NCBI GenBank assembly: GCA_018263405.1
Contig: JAANXG010000162.1
Location: forward strand, 1-16,574
Length of the DNA stretch: 16,574 nt
Origin: Gammaproteobacteria bacterium
GTDB lineage: Bacteria > Pseudomonadota > Gammaproteobacteria > Arenicellales > JAANXG01
Direction of reading: 5' to 3'
This document shows, piece by piece, positions 6,869 through 13,293 of this stretch. The position numbers and the translations under genes were made by a program. The notes under the pieces were generated by a model that worked only from the letters and a program-made list of their open reading frames with translations, was not told the DNA's origin and made no database searches. Every line of letters starts with the position of its first letter. The stretch's first letter is position 1.

Positions 6869-7234
6869 ATGGCTGACACACTCTACAAAAACGGGCTGAG
6901 ACAAAAATCCATATATGCCGCCGCGATAGGCGCTGTTTTGGGATTGGCCGTTGCCGGTACGCCGGCGATAGCCGCGGATCTCACCGGCAATACGATCGTG
7001 GTTGCCTCAAGTGACAACCCTTGTAATCCCTGTAATCCTTGTAATCCTTGCGCAGCGGATAATCCCTGCAATCCTTGCAACCCCTGCAATCCTTGCGCAG
7101 CGGATAATCCTTGCAACCCTTGCAACCCTTGCAATCCTTGCGCAGCGGATAATCCCTGCAATCCTTGTAATCCTTGCGCGGCCGATAACCCTTGCAATCC
7201 TTGCAACCCCTGCAATCCTTGCGCCGCTGAGTAG
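6869..7234 (+). CDS. Secreted NPC-repeat protein (19 Asn-Pro-Cys triplets, no other domain)
   Basis: The 121-residue product has a Sec-type signal peptide (positive start, hydrophobic 15-33, likely cleavage near PAIAA at 32-36). A short linker follows, and residues 50-121 consist only of NPC triplets in runs of 4, 4, 4, 3 and 4 separated by AAD and ending AAE. All 19 cysteines are in the repeats, so in the mature protein about one residue in five is Cys. CNPC forms overlapping CxxC motifs, which could bind metal or form disulfides. A three-residue period with Pro would suit a polyproline-II-like rod with all Cys on one edge; that is inference. The linker IVVASSDNPC matches IVVASTSNPC of the upstream cytochrome, so the two are paralogous at their N-termini. 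It is the first gene of the downstream cluster. I recognise no named family. Confidence 0.88.
   Translation: MADTLYKNGLRQKSIYAAAIGAVLGLAVAGTPAIAADLTGNTIVVASSDNPCNPCNPCNPCAADNPCNPCNPCNPCAADNPCNPCNPCNPCAADNPCNPCNPCAADNPCNPCNPCNPCAAE
7016..7231 (+). repeat. NPC-coding tandem repeat array (45-base higher-order unit)
   Basis: The array has five higher-order units, four coding (NPC)4 plus a three-residue spacer (45 bases) and one coding (NPC)3 plus spacer (36 bases). The shorter unit could have arisen by loss of one nine-base repeat. Such nested repeats are prone to slippage, so length may vary between strains. The other frames also stay open across the array and produce spurious ORFs. Confidence 0.92.
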
Positions 7235-7259
7235 TCTTAAGCGTGTATACTTGCATGTG

Positions 7260-9266
7260 ATGTGCAAGTCGACATCCAACACGGGGAGAAGCTTCGTTCT
7301 TCTCCCCGTGCTGTTTTTGTTCGGCACCGTGGCTTTCGGTGCGGGCAGCGGCGATCGGATTGGTGCGTTTCTAGCGGAGCATTGGGAACGTCCCCTGGCA
7401 GCTCAAGGCGACCCGCCCGACAGCTATCCGCACGCCGATAATCACCCACTTTCCCCGAAAGCCTGCGGCCAGTGTCACGTGGATCGATATTCCGAATGGC
7501 AATCCACACGCCACGCCCAAGCGATGGGTCCGGGCTTGATGGCGCAATTGCTGCCGATGAACCCGAATGCGCCCCGCCAACACCAGGCGTGTCTGCGTTG
7601 CCATGCACCGCTGGCGGAACAAGGACGATCGCTGCAGGCACTACTGTCCGGCGATAAAACGGAAAAACTGCACACCGAAGGTCTCGTCTGTGCCGCCTGT
7701 CACGTGCGCGCCTATCGATGGTACGGCCCGCCGCGCCGGGACGGCAGTTCTCCGGGCGAAGAGCAAAAAGTGCAATTACCCCACGATGGGTGGTCCAGCG
7801 AAACCGCTTTCGAAGATGCGAGATTCTGTTCGGCGTGCCATCAGTTCGAGTCCAACGGCTATGCCCTGAACGGCAAGCTGCTCGAGAATACCTACAACGA
7901 ATGGAAAAACAGCCGCTATGCCGATGAAGGGATGACCTGCCAGCGGTGCCACATGCCCGACAGGCGCCACGAGTTCAAAGGCATTCACGACCTTAATAAA
8001 ACGGCCGAAGGATTGACCCGCATCCACACGACGCCGATCCTTAAAAACAACGTGGTCCGCGCAACGATCACCGCGAAAAACGACGGCACCGGCCATTACT
8101 TTCCCACCTATATCACCCCCAAAGTCACGATCGAGTTCTATCAGACGAATGCGGCGGGCCGGGCTCTTCCGGACAGCCGGGAACAACTTGTCGTTGGACG
8201 CGGCATCCCGCTCAATCTGCGTGAGGAACGCTACGACACGAGACTGGCGCCGGGCGCGTCGACGCAATTGCGCTACAACAAACCCCGGGCGCCGGACGCC
8301 GAATACCTAATCAGTCGGATACTGGTCGAACCGGATCGTTTTTATAAAGATTTTTACCGCTTTTATCTGGGCACCGATATCACCGACAAACAAAGGAAAC
8401 TGTACCGACAGGCCTTGACCGAGGCCGAGGAGGCCGATTTTGAATTAGATGTACGCCGCTACGATTTGCCCGATCCATGGACACCCGCAACCGTCCGTAT
8501 ACCCGCGGGCGAATTCATCGCCGGATCGGACCGCAAGGAACGCGAAGCGGCCTATCGGCTCGATGAACAAGCCTATGGGCACGACCGGACGCGGCGGTTC
8601 GGCTGGTACGACAGCGAACGGCCAAGAGATGCCTATCGCACGGCTGCGTTCGAAATCACTGTGACACCCATTACGAATGCGCAATACTCCCGGTTCGTGG
8701 CGGAAACCGGCTACCGACCACCGGACATCGACCGCCAAACCTGGGAATCCCAAGGCCTGGTGCATCCCTATGAACGCACCCGGCGGCATGCTTGGCAGGC
8801 GGGGATCCCGCCCGACGGCCGGAAACAACATCCGGTAGTGCTGGTCTCAAGGTCCGATGCCGGGGCCTATGCCGAATGGTTGAGTCAGAAGACCGAAGAA
8901 ACCTGGCGGCTCCCCACCGGCCTGGAATGGGAAAAAGCCGCCCGCGGCACGGACGGACGATGGTTTCCCTGGGGTAACGCGTTTAATCCCTCGTTATTGA
9001 ACAGCCATGACCGCGGACCTTTCGATACGACGCCCGTCGGCACCTACCCGGGCGGAGCCAGCCCCTTTGGAATGCTGGACGCCGTGGGTCAGGTCTATGA
9101 ATGGACCGCCAATGACGGCAATTCCGGCAGAGGGGTGGTCAAGGGTGGCTCCTGGGACGACAAGGGCTGCGGCGTCTGCCGACCCGCCGCGCGGCACGCG
9201 CGGCCGCTGGACCTAAAACATATTCTGATCGGCTTCAGATTGATCAGAGAAATCGATTCACAGTAA
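7260..9266 (+). CDS. Secreted pentaheme cytochrome c fused to a formylglycine-generating-enzyme-like domain
   Basis: The 668-residue product has a signal peptide (1 to about 28). A multiheme region follows with five CxxCH sites: CGQCH (69-73), CLRCH (111-115), CAACH (144-148), CSACH (190-194) and CQRCH (227-231). Next comes a beta-rich linker (about 255-400), then an FGE/sulfatase-modifying domain (about 410-664). The last is recognised by IPAGEFIAGSD, the VTPITNAQYSRFV segment, RLPTGLEWEKAARG, FPWGN, SPFGMLDAVGQVYEWT, VKGGSWDD and GFRLIRE. FGE proper oxidises a cysteine of sulfatases using a C-x4-C copper site. Here the cysteines are spaced CGVC (637-640), so activity may differ. The first residues match multiheme c554-like proteins (CGQCHVDRYSEWQSTRHA). 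The start is the ATG 25 bases after the preceding stop; a longer frame reading through the NPC array is an artefact. It is probably cotranscribed with the NPC protein gene. Confidence 0.9.
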   Translation: MCKSTSNTGRSFVLLPVLFLFGTVAFGAGSGDRIGAFLAEHWERPLAAQGDPPDSYPHADNHPLSPKACGQCHVDRYSEWQSTRHAQAMGPGLMAQLLPMNPNAPRQHQACLRCHAPLAEQGRSLQALLSGDKTEKLHTEGLVCAACHVRAYRWYGPPRRDGSSPGEEQKVQLPHDGWSSETAFEDARFCSACHQFESNGYALNGKLLENTYNEWKNSRYADEGMTCQRCHMPDRRHEFKGIHDLNKTAEGLTRIHTTPILKNNVVRATITAKNDGTGHYFPTYITPKVTIEFYQTNAAGRALPDSREQLVVGRGIPLNLREERYDTRLAPGASTQLRYNKPRAPDAEYLISRILVEPDRFYKDFYRFYLGTDITDKQRKLYRQALTEAEEADFELDVRRYDLPDPWTPATVRIPAGEFIAGSDRKEREAAYRLDEQAYGHDRTRRFGWYDSERPRDAYRTAAFEITVTPITNAQYSRFVAETGYRPPDIDRQTWESQGLVHPYERTRRHAWQAGIPPDGRKQHPVVLVSRSDAGAYAEWLSQKTEETWRLPTGLEWEKAARGTDGRWFPWGNAFNPSLLNSHDRGPFDTTPVGTYPGGASPFGMLDAVGQVYEWTANDGNSGRGVVKGGSWDDKGCGVCRPAARHARPLDLKHILIGFRLIREIDSQ

Positions 9267-9271
9267 TCGCT

Positions 9272-9982
9272 ATGGACGAACAACTATCCCCCGTGGACAA
9301 AACACGGCTGGATGAAGAGGAACTACAGGTACTCCTGGCAGCCGGCGAAGAAATCCGCGAATGCCACCGTGTGCTGAGTCAAGCCAAGCTCAACGTGGTT
9401 GGGGAATGTCTGAAAAATCAAGGCACATTTACTAAATTCAACCACTACCCCAAGGGGGACGTGTACGATTGGGCTACCCACTCCCAGTATTATTACCACA
9501 CCCACCGCGGCATCGGAGACGAACACGGGCATTTCCATACGTTTATGCGCGCCCGCGGCATGCCCGAGTGCGCCGAACCGGTTCCCTATGACGGCGACGT
9601 AGAGTGGCCTTCGGGGGTTGATGCGGTATCCCATATAATTGCGGTTTCAATGGACAAGTACGGTTACCCCATTGGTTTATTTGCCACCAACCGTTGGGTG
9701 ACGGACGAAACCTGGTACACGGCGGATAACGTCATCGCGATGGCGGAACACTACAAGATCGATCACGCGTATCCGAACTGGCCTGTTAACCTCTGGATTA
9801 CCGCAATGTTTCGGTTGTTCAGATACGAGATACGTGCCTTGCTGGAACACCGCGACGAAATTGTCGGCGGATGGAAGCACGAGGGCGTAGATACATTTGA
9901 AGATCGGAATCTTGAGGTTACCGGTTTTATCCTGGTTACCGTCGAAGAACAGCTACAAGACATCTGTAAAGCGTTGGCGTGA
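9272..9982 (+). CDS. Uncharacterised His-rich protein (DUF6969-like)
   Basis: The 236-residue product has no signal peptide or membrane segment and is probably cytoplasmic. The most striking part is a His cluster at about 70-90 (SQYYYHTHRGIGDEHGHFHTF), preceded by HYPKGDVYDW. The combination looks like a metal site but is not a known catalytic motif to me. Later conserved-looking stretches are DAVSHIIAVSMDKYGYPIGL, TNRWVTDETWY and DHAYPNWPVNLWITAM. From memory these resemble the family labelled DUF6969, whose function is not known to me; that assignment needs a profile search. It starts five bases after the cytochrome-FGE stop and overlaps the next gene by four bases, so it is part of the same operon. 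It might act in maturation or regulation of the NPC/FGE system. Confidence 0.8.
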   Translation: MDEQLSPVDKTRLDEEELQVLLAAGEEIRECHRVLSQAKLNVVGECLKNQGTFTKFNHYPKGDVYDWATHSQYYYHTHRGIGDEHGHFHTFMRARGMPECAEPVPYDGDVEWPSGVDAVSHIIAVSMDKYGYPIGLFATNRWVTDETWYTADNVIAMAEHYKIDHAYPNWPVNLWITAMFRLFRYEIRALLEHRDEIVGGWKHEGVDTFEDRNLEVTGFILVTVEEQLQDICKALA

Positions 9983-10587
9983 GGCTACGCGTAAGTTTTC
10001 AAAATGTCCCCAACCCCACGCCGAACTACAAGTTGATCGTCAAGGCCACCTTAATTCGTTACATTGGCCCCGCGCTTCTGTCGGCTTTCATCGCGGCGGG
10101 CCACCCCGCACGGGGCGACGATACCGGGCCGCTGCACTTGACGGACCAATTGAAATCCGACCTGAGCGCACTGTCGCCTTTGGTGGCCAAAAGCCTCGAT
10201 CCCAACTCGTTGAACGGCAAGCCGGTCGTGGTCACGTTCTTTGCAAGTTGGTGTCCGCCGTGCCGTGAGGAATTCAAGCAGTTGAACGAGTTCGTCCGGA
10301 CTATGACAGCAGGCCGGGTCACGGTATTGGCGGTCAATCTCTACGAGGATTGGTTCGGCGTGGACGAGGAGCGCATGCAATTATTCCTGGAGAAATATTC
10401 ACCCCGGTTTTATGTCGTTGAAGGCAACGAATCCATTAAGCATGCTTTCAATGATGTGGACCGAATACCAACGCTGTACATATTTGACTCGAACGGGATC
10501 CCCGTCGACACATTCACCAACGAACGCGGTGCAGCCGGGCGGCTCATTACGGCGCCGGAACTCGAGGAAATAATCGAACGCCTTTAA
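9979..10587 (+). CDS. TlpA/ResA-like thioredoxin-fold protein, probably periplasmic
   Basis: The product of up to 202 residues has a thioredoxin fold of the TlpA/ResA type: VVTFFASWCPPCREEF with the redox pair Cys92 and Cys95, and cis-proline segment RIPTLYIFD (Pro164). Members of this group reduce disulfides or apocytochrome c cysteines outside the inner membrane. The hydrophobic stretch at about 24-40 (TLIRYIGPALLSAFIAA), ending before HPARGDD, looks like a signal peptide or anchor. The start at GTG 9979 gives an unusually long region before it. It overlaps the previous stop (GTGA), which argues for translational coupling. An in-frame TTG near 10033 would give a more normal signal peptide. 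As last gene of the cluster it could keep the NPC cysteines or the heme-site cysteines reduced. Confidence 0.86.
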   Translation: MRLRVSFQNVPNPTPNYKLIVKATLIRYIGPALLSAFIAAGHPARGDDTGPLHLTDQLKSDLSALSPLVAKSLDPNSLNGKPVVVTFFASWCPPCREEFKQLNEFVRTMTAGRVTVLAVNLYEDWFGVDEERMQLFLEKYSPRFYVVEGNESIKHAFNDVDRIPTLYIFDSNGIPVDTFTNERGAAGRLITAPELEEIIERL

Positions 10588-10620
10588 AAAACCGGCACGA
10601 ACGGCATTATACGGGATATA

Positions 10621-11145
10621 CTACAACGCGGGTTGAACCAAAGGTGCGGGCAGCGCCTCAGGCATGCGCTCCAGCACCAGGAAACTGTAATCGTAAGGAT
10701 TCTTGTCATCTTGCTTGAACTCCTCGCGGCTCACGCAGACCCATTCGTCCCGGTTGATTTTGGGAAAAAATGTGTCGCCTGCAAACTCCGCGTGGATCTT
10801 CGTTAAGTAGATTCGATTCGCCTCGGTCAGTACCTGCTCATACACATCCGCGCCGCCGATAATCGTCAATTCCTCGCAATCTAAAACGGCTTCCTTTGCC
10901 TCTTCCAAAGACTGAACGACCACGGCCCCCGGTGCCTTGAATGCCGGCTGGCGGGTCACCACGATATTCGTCCGGCCGGGCAGCGGTTTGCCGATTGATT
11001 CCCAGGTGCAGCGACCCATGACTACGGGATGGCCCGTCGTGATCTTTTTGAAACGCTTCAGATCCGCCGGGAGGCGCCAGGGCAGCTCGTTGCGCGCCCC
11101 GATCACCCGGTTTTGATCCATCGCCACCACCAGAGATATTTCCAC
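10621..11145 (-). CDS. folA: Dihydrofolate reductase
   Basis: The 174-residue enzyme reduces dihydrofolate to tetrahydrofolate with NADPH in the cytoplasm, supporting thymidylate and purine synthesis. It matches chromosomal FolA throughout: ISLVVAMDQNRVIGARNELPW, LPADLKRFK with the catalytic acid Asp28, PVVMGRCTWESIG, LPGRTNIVVTRQ, the cofactor segment TIIGGADVYEQVL, the strand RIYLTKIHAEFAGDTFFP and the YSFLVLER end. A short extra tail (MPEALPAPLVQPAL) follows. The start is a GTG at 11145 with GGAG (11152-11155) six bases before it. It lies downstream of trxA on the same strand, with a palindromic element between, and converges with the thioredoxin-like gene of the NPC cluster. Confidence 0.96.
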   Translation of the reverse strand: MEISLVVAMDQNRVIGARNELPWRLPADLKRFKKITTGHPVVMGRCTWESIGKPLPGRTNIVVTRQPAFKAPGAVVVQSLEEAKEAVLDCEELTIIGGADVYEQVLTEANRIYLTKIHAEFAGDTFFPKINRDEWVCVSREEFKQDDKNPYDYSFLVLERMPEALPAPLVQPAL

Positions 11146-11185
11146 GAGACGCTCCGACTACCAAGCTGCTGAAACCATTAGTGCA

Positions 11186-11352
11186 CTAGGAGCCTGTCGG
11201 ACTTAGGGGATCGTAGCGAGGTAGGTGGGAAATCGAGACCAATTTTTCGATTTATTGAGGCGAATAGCCAGCTATTTAACGAAATAAATCGGGAAAGTGG
11301 GCCGATCTCCCGCCGCCGCAGTAGATTCCTCCTAAGTCCGACAGGCTCCTAG
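11186..11352. mobile_element. MITE-like palindromic element with perfect 22-bp terminal inverted repeats
   Basis: Bases 11186-11207 (ctaggagcctgtcggactta and two more) are the exact reverse complement of 11331-11352. The palindromic CTAG at each end may be a 4-bp target duplication. The inner sequence is also symmetric: cgatttatt near 11249 pairs with aataaatcg near 11283, aatagc with gctatt at the centre, and the outer parts match at roughly two thirds of positions. There is no ORF. This is the form of a non-autonomous transposable element mobilised by a transposase elsewhere in the genome. It ends eight bases after the trxA stop and about 40 bases before folA, so its RNA hairpin could affect read-through between them. 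Confidence 0.82.
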
Positions 11353-11360
11353 TCTTAATC

Positions 11361-11684
11361 TTACACGTTGCCGTCGATAAAAGCGGTGAGTTGCGATTTC
11401 GAAACGGCGCCGACCTTGGTGGCCTCGACATTCCCGTTTTTGAACAGCATCAAAGTGGGAATGCCTCGAATGCCGTATTTCGGCGGTGTGTTCGGGTTTT
11501 CGTCGATGTTCAGTTTAACGACCTGAAGCTCGTCACCGTACTCACCGGCAACCTCTTCCAGGACCGGCGCGATCATTTTACAAGGTCCGCACCACTCCGC
11601 CCAGTAATCCACCAGGACCGGCTGCGCGGAGGACAACACCTCCTGTTCAAAACTATCGTCGGTGACATGTCGAATTTGTGACAT
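11361..11684 (-). CDS. trxA: Thioredoxin 1
   Basis: The 107-residue cytoplasmic thiol-disulfide oxidoreductase carries the classical site WAEWCGPCKMIAP (Cys32, Cys35), the cis-proline at RGIPTLMLF (Pro76) and the NIDENPNTPPKYGIR segment. It matches TrxA over its full length. The start is the ATG at 11684, which gives the usual N-terminus (MSQIRHVTDDSFEQEVL); a frame open further upstream would overlap the divergent promoter and is not used. A GAGGG lies about 13 bases before the ATG. It is divergent from rhlB, as in Escherichia coli, and a good promoter is visible at 11727-11755. Confidence 0.97.
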   Translation of the reverse strand: MSQIRHVTDDSFEQEVLSSAQPVLVDYWAEWCGPCKMIAPVLEEVAGEYGDELQVVKLNIDENPNTPPKYGIRGIPTLMLFKNGNVEATKVGAVSKSQLTAFIDGNV

Positions 11685-11726
11685 GGATTTAACGGACCCT
11701 CGGGCTTGCGTAGGAATGGAGGACGC

Positions 11727-11755
11727 ATTGTAACAATCCCGGCCGGTGATTCCAA
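11727..11755 (-). promoter_or_regulatory. Sigma-70-type promoter for trxA
   Basis: Read on the minus strand, TTGGAA (11755-11750) is followed after 17 bases by TACAAT (11732-11727). That is four of six and five of six consensus matches with ideal spacing. It would start RNA near 11720, leaving a leader of about 35 bases that contains the GAGGG ribosome site. Confidence 0.6.
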
Positions 11756-11772
11756 TGATTGCCATGCTTCGG

Positions 11773-11800
11773 TTTACCCCGGTGACGTTTCTGGTATGCT
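11773..11800 (+). promoter_or_regulatory. Possible promoter for rhlB
   Basis: TTTACC (11773-11778) and TATGCT (11795-11800) are separated by 16 bases. Transcription would then begin almost at the ATG at 11809, giving a nearly leaderless mRNA, in keeping with the absence of a clear ribosome site. The match is weak. Confidence 0.25.
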
Positions 11801-11808
11801 CGCCGCCC

Positions 11809-13284
11809 ATGACAGAAAATTATCTTACTAACCAACATTTTACGGGGTTCGCTCTCGATCCAGCCGTGTTGCGGGGCATCGAGGACGCGGGATTCGAACA
11901 CTGCACCCCCATTCAAGCCGAGACTCTCCCGCATCTGCTGCGCGGGGAAGACGTTGCCGGCCAAGCCCAGACCGGAACGGGCAAGACAGCCGCGTATCTC
12001 GTTGCATTGTTCCAGCACTTGCTTACCCACTCCGCTCCGCCGGGTCGTACGGATTCGCAGCCGCGTGCATTGGTGCTGGCACCGACACGCGAGCTGGCCA
12101 TCCAAATCTACAAGGACGCCCAGCTGATCGGCAAGTTTCTGGACATGCGGTTTCGCCTGGTATACGGCGGTACCGGCTATGAGAGCCAGCGGCGCGATCT
12201 GCGACAAGGCGTGGAAGTGCTGATCGGTACGCCGGGTCGAATCATCGACTACCTGAAGCAGGGAATTTATCCCCTGGATGGCCTGCAGGTCGTGGTCCTG
12301 GACGAGGCCGACCGCATGTTTGACCTGGGGTTCATCAAGGATATCCGTTACCTGTTCCGCAAGATGCCCAAGGCCACGGAACGTCTCAACATGCTTTTTT
12401 CCGCCACTCTTTCGTTCCGGGTCAACGAACTCGCGTACGAGCACATGAACAACCCGCGGATGGTAAAGATCGAGTCGGATAAAGTTACCGTGGATCAGGT
12501 AACCCAACGGGTCTATTTCCCATCCAATGAAGACAAGCTGTCTCTGTTGATGGGGTTGATCCGGGACGCAGGAGATACCCGGACTCTCGTGTTTATCAAT
12601 ACGAAATACCAGAGCGAATATGTTGCGACGAAGTTGAAAAACAGTGGTTTTAAAGCGGGGGTGTTGTCCGGTGATGTGCCCCAGAAAATGCGCGAGAGTT
12701 TGTTGAACCGTTTCACGTCCGGCGAGGTCAAAGTGCTTGTTGCGACCGATGTTGCCGCACGAGGTCTGCATATCCCGGATGTGTCGCAGGTGGTGAATTA
12801 CGATCTGCCGCAGGATCCGGGGGATTACGTGCATCGGATCGGTCGCACGGCCCGCGCCGGGGCGGCCGGTGACGCGATCAGTTTTGCCTGTGAAACCTAT
12901 GCATTTTCATTGCCTGAAATCGAGGCGTTTATCGCTCACAAGATCGAGCCCGCCACCTACAGCAAGAAGATGCTCGTTCAACCCGGCACCGATGGCTCCG
13001 TCAAAACCAGACCCAAGACCCGCGGCGAGCGAAAGGATGCCGGCAACAAGGACAAGATGGAACAGTCCGCCGACGATCGTCGCGCCTTGCAAAAAGGTAG
13101 GAAACCCAAAGGCGAGCAATCCGGGGCGCGGTCCCGCTCCCAACCCGCGACCCAGGAGTTGCCCCGGGACGTTTCGGCGCCGGGGCCGAAGCCCGGGGAC
13201 AAAGCGCGTCTCGATAGTGATTCCTCCACGCAACAACGCAAGTCGTCCGGCCACCGCTCCCACGAAATACCGGCCGTCGGCTGA
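11809..13284 (+). CDS. rhlB: DEAD-box ATP-dependent RNA helicase RhlB
   Basis: The 491-residue product is an RNA helicase; in enterobacteria RhlB unwinds RNA within the RNase E degradosome. It shows the Q motif region FEHCTPIQ (29-36), motif I AQTGTGKT (53-60), PTREL (92-96), TPGR (141-144), DEAD (165-168), SAT (198-200) and HRIGRTARAG (about 342-351). The RhlB-specific phrases DEADRMFDLGFIKDIR and FYPSNE-like YFPSNEDK are present. After about residue 390 comes a roughly 100-residue low-complexity tail rich in Lys, Arg, Ser, Pro and Gly, likely disordered and RNA-binding. The ATG at 11809 gives the usual RhlB N-terminus (MTENYLTNQHFTGFAL); an upstream in-frame ATG at 11746 would overlap the trxA promoter. 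Confidence 0.94.
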   Translation: MTENYLTNQHFTGFALDPAVLRGIEDAGFEHCTPIQAETLPHLLRGEDVAGQAQTGTGKTAAYLVALFQHLLTHSAPPGRTDSQPRALVLAPTRELAIQIYKDAQLIGKFLDMRFRLVYGGTGYESQRRDLRQGVEVLIGTPGRIIDYLKQGIYPLDGLQVVVLDEADRMFDLGFIKDIRYLFRKMPKATERLNMLFSATLSFRVNELAYEHMNNPRMVKIESDKVTVDQVTQRVYFPSNEDKLSLLMGLIRDAGDTRTLVFINTKYQSEYVATKLKNSGFKAGVLSGDVPQKMRESLLNRFTSGEVKVLVATDVAARGLHIPDVSQVVNYDLPQDPGDYVHRIGRTARAGAAGDAISFACETYAFSLPEIEAFIAHKIEPATYSKKMLVQPGTDGSVKTRPKTRGERKDAGNKDKMEQSADDRRALQKGRKPKGEQSGARSRSQPATQELPRDVSAPGPKPGDKARLDSDSSTQQRKSSGHRSHEIPAVG

Positions 13285-13293
13285 GACAGGGGC

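Noticed and set aside
5727..7231. CRISPR-like array
   Set aside because: The repeats are nine-base units contiguous within open reading frames and coding NPC triplets, without unique spacers.
5727..7231. NPC cysteines as heme-binding CxxCH sites
   Set aside because: The residues after each CxxC are Asn or Ala, never His. The only heme motif in the first protein is CQTCH, and the second has none.
7002..7259. In-frame extension of the cytochrome-FGE reading frame back through the NPC array (Ile/Leu-rich N-terminus)
   Set aside because: It reads the NPC-coding repeat in another frame. The signal peptide and family start begin at the ATG at 7260, and the NPC gene has the strong ribosome site.
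11689..12834. A 381-residue open frame on the minus strand opposite rhlB
   Set aside because: It is antisense to a helicase with all DEAD-box motifs. The translated sequence shows no family resemblance and it runs across the trxA/rhlB promoter region.
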